From positions 1 through 36,366 of the forward strand of contig JAHBUO010000018.1 in NCBI GenBank assembly GCA_019638025.1: DNA of 36,366 nt. The letters are read 5' to 3'. The notes under the pieces are model-generated. The model made no database searches, was not told where the DNA came from, and saw only the letters and a program-made list of their open reading frames with translations. Origin of the DNA: Ignavibacteriaceae bacterium (GTDB lineage Bacteria; Bacteroidota; Ignavibacteria; Ignavibacteriales; Ignavibacteriaceae). Shown here piece after piece: positions 32,737 to 36,366 of the stretch (position 1 is its first letter; every line of letters begins with the position of its first letter). The position numbers were made by a program, and so were the translations under genes.

Positions 32737-34181
32737 TGTAAGCTAATAATGAGATTTTTTAATTCTTCGTATTTAATTTTACCTAAAGAAGTTTTGGGAA
32801 TGTCTTTCACCAACAAAAACATTTTAGGTATTTTATAAGAACTCAAATATTTTTTTGAGAAGGTTCTAAGTCTATTTTCAATATTTAACTCATTACCTTT
32901 TGGAACAACTACTGCAATGACCTTCTCACCCCATGCTATATCTTCTATGCCAAGTACAACAACTTCATTTACTAATTCAGATTTTATTAATACATCTTCA
33001 ATTTCTTGAGGATTAATATTTTTCCCTCCACTTACAATTAAGTTAGTTCGTCTATTTTCAATGAATAAAAAGTCATCTTTCAGATAACCGAAATCTTCTG
33101 TATTAAATAAATTTTTTGTATGAGGTAATTGATTTATATATCTGTCAAATAATGTCGGTGAATTTATAACAATTTCGCCAATATTATTTTCGTCTTTGTT
33201 TTCGATTGTGATAGAAATGTTTGTGAGTGCTTTGCCTGCTGATGTCGGGTAGTTGTTAAAATTGTCCGGTGTTAGGATGGTCACAAAAGCCGCCGTTTCG
33301 GAAGACCCATAAACCTTGTAAATATTCCACCCTTTCTTAATGCCTTCTTCAATAAGATTTGAATCAATTCGACCACCACCCAATAGAACTCTGTTGTCTT
33401 TAGGGGCTTGAATGTTACTCTCTATGATTTTCTTGAACTGTGCTGAAACGAAGGAGAAAAAATTTGGTTCATATTTTTCAATCTGCTCCATTAAATCATC
33501 ATAGCTGAGAGAGGGTGGAATCACTATTTGCGCATTTGAAAGTAATGCTCTAAAAAAAATCGAAAAACCACCTATGTGATATATGGGAAGTGATAAAAGC
33601 CAGCGGTCATCCGATGAATAATTAAAGAAATCTTTTCCGAGTAAGAAACTTTTAACCAATGAGTGGAATTTGTGAACCACTCCTTTTGGCGTTGAAGAAG
33701 AACCGGAAGTGAAAATAACTATCGCATCATCTTTATAAGAAAATTCAATCTCACTAAAAGCACCCATATTCATATTCTCAGTCTGTGAGCTATCAGAGAA
33801 AATAAAAAAATCCTCATAATTCTTGTTTATTTCACTAACGAGCGAAGTGGTCACAATTTTTTTAAAGGAAAACTGATTAAATATTTTCTCAGTTTCTACT
33901 AGAGTTAATGATGGATTAATTAAGACTGGTATAGATTTTATCTTCCACAATGCGAGTAGTGATAATATGGAGTATATATCATTGTGTGCAAAGACTGGAA
34001 TGTATTCGTTATGTTTTATTCCATTTAAAATAAAGTGATGAGATAAGCTTTCTACTCTACGCAAAAAATCTGCCCAGCTAAATTTGGATTGTCTGCCATT
34101 ATCAAAAAATAATATACTATTTTGTAAAGTTTCAGGTGAAGGGGAAAATTTTATACAATCAGAATTAAACTCAACTTTCAA
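32733..34181 (-). CDS. menE: o-Succinylbenzoate-CoA ligase (MenE)
   Basis: Adenylate-forming ligase (482 residues) that activates o-succinylbenzoate to its CoA thioester. The AMP-binding loop is IFTSGSSSTPKGVVHKF (about 153-169). YGSSETAAFVTIL and NTEDFGYLKDDFLFIENRRTN are the A5/A7-A8 regions, and the catalytic Lys motif SLGKIKYEEL is near the end. The protein is shorter than typical fatty acyl-CoA ligases and matches MenE size. The identification relies on its place in menH-B-A-E: the ATG overlaps the menA stop by four bases. The 3' end interlocks with the stop of the converging thioesterase gene. Confidence 0.93.
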   Translation of the reverse strand: MKVEFNSDCIKFSPSPETLQNSILFFDNGRQSKFSWADFLRRVESLSHHFILNGIKHNEYIPVFAHNDIYSILSLLALWKIKSIPVLINPSLTLVETEKIFNQFSFKKIVTTSLVSEINKNYEDFFIFSDSSQTENMNMGAFSEIEFSYKDDAIVIFTSGSSSTPKGVVHKFHSLVKSFLLGKDFFNYSSDDRWLLSLPIYHIGGFSIFFRALLSNAQIVIPPSLSYDDLMEQIEKYEPNFFSFVSAQFKKIIESNIQAPKDNRVLLGGGRIDSNLIEEGIKKGWNIYKVYGSSETAAFVTILTPDNFNNYPTSAGKALTNISITIENKDENNIGEIVINSPTLFDRYINQLPHTKNLFNTEDFGYLKDDFLFIENRRTNLIVSGGKNINPQEIEDVLIKSELVNEVVVLGIEDIAWGEKVIAVVVPKGNELNIENRLRTFSKKYLSSYKIPKMFLLVKDIPKTSLGKIKYEELKNLIISLH

Positions 34182-35065
34182 AGTATGATTCCAAGAGAAA
34201 AGAGTAGTCCAAAAATTGCTGAAAATTTTGCAGTGAGCTCAAGAGTTTTATTCAATTCCTCGCCTGTGTACTTAAATAACATATAGACTAATTTGTATGC
34301 GAGGGGCAATGTTAAGAAGGGGAGAAAAATCCAAATGCTGATTTCGTAATACATATAGTATAGGACAGGGATTATGAAAGATGAGATAAGTAAGAATATG
34401 TACTCAAATTTGGAAAAAGTCTTACCCAAGATTACAGCTAGAGTATTCTTTTCTGCAATTTTGTCTTGATCGATGTCTCGGTAATTATTTACAACAAGTA
34501 TATTTGTAATCAAAGCACCAACCGGAATAGAGGAGAGAAGTGCCATTCCGTTAACTGACAAAACTTGTACATAGTAAGTCCCAACCGTACCTACAAAACC
34601 AAAAAATAAAAATACAAAAACATCACCAAGTCCGTTATAAGCGAGCGGATAAGGACCTGCAGTGTATGCGAGACCGGCAATAATCGAAACAATTCCAACC
34701 AAGAGTATGATGTAGCCGGTTTGAAAAACGAGGTATAGTCCTAAAATAAAAGCTAACCCAAATGTTAAAAAGATAGCTAATTTCATCTGAGATGGAGAAA
34801 CCAATCCCGCATTAAGGACTCGAGTCGGCCCAACACGTTTTTTTGTGTCTGCACCTTTCAGAAAATCGTATAAATCGTTTGTGAAATTAGTTGCTATCTG
34901 AATTAAAATAGCGCAAACAAGAGCAATGATTGCTGAAACTGGTTTGAAGCTATTCTGCACATAAGCGAGAGAAGAACCAACCATAACGGGGACGAATGCT
35001 GCCAATAAAGTTTTGGGACGACTTGCTATCGACCAAATTTTTATGTTCGATAATTCTTTATTCAT
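34178..35065 (-). CDS. menA: 1,4-Dihydroxy-2-naphthoate polyprenyltransferase (MenA)
   Basis: Membrane prenyltransferase of the UbiA superfamily (295 residues, about eight or nine helices) that joins DHNA to a polyprenyl diphosphate to give demethylmenaquinone. The first Asp-rich motif is NFTNDLYDFLKGAD (from about 60), followed by GPTRVL. The second is NNYRDIDQDKIAEKNTLAV (about 192-210). The N-terminal IASRPKTLLAAFVPVMVG is typical of MenA. It lies 11 bp downstream of menB and overlaps menE by four bases. The polyprenyl chain length cannot be read from the sequence. Confidence 0.95.
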   Translation of the reverse strand: MNKELSNIKIWSIASRPKTLLAAFVPVMVGSSLAYVQNSFKPVSAIIALVCAILIQIATNFTNDLYDFLKGADTKKRVGPTRVLNAGLVSPSQMKLAIFLTFGLAFILGLYLVFQTGYIILLVGIVSIIAGLAYTAGPYPLAYNGLGDVFVFLFFGFVGTVGTYYVQVLSVNGMALLSSIPVGALITNILVVNNYRDIDQDKIAEKNTLAVILGKTFSKFEYIFLLISSFIIPVLYYMYYEISIWIFLPFLTLPLAYKLVYMLFKYTGEELNKTLELTAKFSAIFGLLFSLGIIL

Positions 35066-35076
35066 TCTGAAAAAGA

Positions 35077-35910
35077 TTATGGAAGCTTAGGGAATTTATT
35101 AAATTCTGGTTTTCTTTTTTCTAAATATGCCTTTTTACCCTCTTGAGCTTCTTCGGTCATATAATATAAAAGGGTTGCATTTCCGGCAAGTTCTTGAATT
35201 CCTTGTTGACCATCCAATTCTGCATTAAATGCTGATTTTAATAATCGAATGGATAATGGTGATTTTTCCAAAATTTCTTTTGCCCACTGAACCCCCTCGT
35301 TTTCAAGCTCCTCGACAGAGACTACTTTGTTCACCAATCCCATTTCATATGCTTCATGAGCATTATATTGACGACATAAGTACCAAATTTCGCGAGCACG
35401 TTTTTGCCCAACATTTCTTGCTAAATAACTTGCTCCGAACCCACCATCGAAGCTACCTACTTTTGGACCCGTTTGGCCAAAGATAGCATTATCAGCAGAT
35501 ATTGTTAAGTCACAGACAACATGTAAAACATGTCCACCACCGATAGCATATCCGGCTACCAAGGCAATTACAGGCTTGGGAATACTTCTAATAAGTTTTT
35601 GAAGGTCTAACACATTTAATCGAGGTACTCCATCGTTCCCAATATAACCCTGATCTCCTCTAATTCTTTGATCACCACCGGAACAGAATGCATATTTTCC
35701 ATCCTCAGCCGGACCTTTTCCGGTGAGTAATATTACTCCGATTGACTGGTCTTCTCTGGCGTCAATGAATGCATCATACATTTGGATTACTGTTTCGGGA
35801 CGAAATGCATTTCTAACTTCAGGACGATTAATTGTTATCTTAGCAATACCGTCCATTTTCTCATATAAGATATCCGAATATTTTTTTGCTTCTTTCCAAT
35901 CGAAAGACAT
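35077..35910 (-). CDS. menB: 1,4-Dihydroxy-2-naphthoyl-CoA synthase (MenB)
   Basis: Crotonase-fold enzyme (277 residues) that cyclises o-succinylbenzoyl-CoA to DHNA-CoA. The oxyanion and loop motifs are [14 protein letters not shown] (about 76-89), [12 protein letters not shown] and [20 protein letters not shown] (144-163). The Gln146-Thr-Gly148 and Trp176 positions correspond to the residues reported to hold bicarbonate in the type I enzyme, so this looks like the bicarbonate-dependent kind; that is family knowledge applied by eye. AGAGGA lies about 6 bp before the ATG. It follows menH by 12 bp and precedes menA. Confidence 0.96.
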   Translation of the reverse strand: MSFDWKEAKKYSDILYEKMDGIAKITINRPEVRNAFRPETVIQMYDAFIDAREDQSIGVILLTGKGPAEDGKYAFCSGGDQRIRGDQGYIGNDGVPRLNVLDLQKLIRSIPKPVIALVAGYAIGGGHVLHVVCDLTISADNAIFGQTGPKVGSFDGGFGASYLARNVGQKRAREIWYLCRQYNAHEAYEMGLVNKVVSVEELENEGVQWAKEILEKSPLSIRLLKSAFNAELDGQQGIQELAGNATLLYYMTEEAQEGKKAYLEKRKPEFNKFPKLP

Positions 35911-35922
35911 GTGATTCCTCTT

Positions 35923-36366
35923 TTAATTTAAATGGGTTTTTAAAAATGATATAACCAAATTTACAAATTCTTTTGGTTTCTCAATATGTACATTATGACC
36001 AACTTCAGCAATAGTTTGGTGAACAGAGTTTTTGATTAATTTGTTCATTTCCATATTAATCGAAGTAAATTTATTATCTAATGAACCTGTAATTAACAAA
36101 GTAGGAACAGTTAATTCACAAATAAAATTCCATTTGGATTGCATCACTCCGGTTCCAAATGCTTTGAGTGAGTTTATTAATCCGAGTTTATTTAAGCTTT
36201 TCATCCTCTCAGCTAATTCATCTTTTTTCATTTTAGGTAATTGATTTTGTGAATGGAAAAGTGGTTGATTTTTCCAGTAGGTAATGAATTCTTCAATAGA
36301 AGATTTATTAATAAAATCAGCTAATTCCAAATCTGATTTTTTACGAATCTCACGTTCTTCAGTATT
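35923..36366 (-). CDS. menH: 2-Succinyl-6-hydroxy-2,4-cyclohexadiene-1-carboxylate synthase (MenH), C-terminal part
   Basis: C-terminal 147 residues of an alpha/beta-hydrolase; the N-terminal half lies beyond the right edge. The frame is open to the last base (NTEEREIRKKSDLELADFI), so the TTG at 36330 is not the real start. The NTEEREIRKKSDLELADFI-type lid helix followed by a W-x-x-Q-P-L-F motif is typical of MenH. The visible triad residues are Asp in LITGSLDNKF and His in EVGHNVHIEKP; the nucleophile Ser is outside the window. It eliminates pyruvate from SEPHCHC. It is the first visible gene of the menH-B-A-E cluster. Position supports MenH over a generic hydrolase. Confidence 0.88.
   Translation of the reverse strand, partial: NTEEREIRKKSDLELADFINKSSIEEFITYWKNQPLFHSQNQLPKMKKDELAERMKSLNKLGLINSLKAFGTGVMQSKWNFICELTVPTLLITGSLDNKFTSINMEMNKLIKNSVHQTIAEVGHNVHIEKPKEFVNLVISFLKTHLN

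Noticed and set aside
36245..36330. TTG at 36330 as the start of a 135-residue protein
   Set aside because: The frame is open to the window edge with MenH-like residues upstream, so the gene is cut by the window rather than starting there.

Overview
The window is AT-rich, densely packed bacterial chromosome from the Bacteroidota/Ignavibacteriota (FCB) side of the tree. This placement is inferred from several things: PorV/PorQ-like outer-membrane proteins, Reg_prop/Y_Y_Y periplasmic propellers, GCYT-type lipoproteins, an alpha2-type glycyl-tRNA synthetase, and several upstream regions that carry the Bacteroidota-type TAnnTTTG (-7) promoter element. No rRNA, tRNA, CRISPR, insertion sequence or prophage was seen. 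Both ends of the window cut genes: a NagX/DUF5009-type acyltransferase on the left and menH on the right.

Layout. (1) 1-7024, + strand: the membrane acyltransferase; a 1198-residue sensor serine/threonine kinase with a large extracytoplasmic YCF48-like/FG-GAP/ASPIC region; a roughly 315-bp gene-poor stretch with three stem-loops; a truncated receiver lacking its phospho-Asp; and a GAF sigma-54 activator. (2) 7026-14383, - strand: menF-menD, rsgA, and an OmpP1/PorV-like protein preceded by two tandem tyrosine-rich lipoproteins. (3) 14566-20997, - strand: a signalling block made of a propeller sensor with a class III nucleotide cyclase domain, an NtrB-like histidine kinase, an NtrC-like sigma-54 activator and an orphan receiver. 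(4) 21059-26815, - strand: thrA-asd-thrB-thrC, covering every step from aspartate to threonine. (5) 26891-32736: a Sel1-repeat lipoprotein, glyS, a TPR protein, a PorV/PorQ protein and a hotdog thioesterase. (6) 32733-36366, - strand: menH-menB-menA-menE.

How the genes work together. Menaquinone synthesis is split into two clusters about 22 kb apart (menF-menD and menH-B-A-E). A 4HBT thioesterase that converges on menE is the likely DHNA-CoA hydrolase; menC and the final methyltransferase are not in the window. The most unusual part is the density of signal transduction: a Ser/Thr kinase, a cyclase, a histidine kinase, two sigma-54 activators and two atypical receivers within 20 kb. The best candidate for an undescribed system is the 1073-7024 cassette, in which a surface-sensing Ser/Thr kinase, a receiver that cannot be phosphorylated normally and a GAF sigma-54 activator without a receiver domain lie in a row. 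A candidate RNA switch sits between the kinase and the pseudo-receiver.
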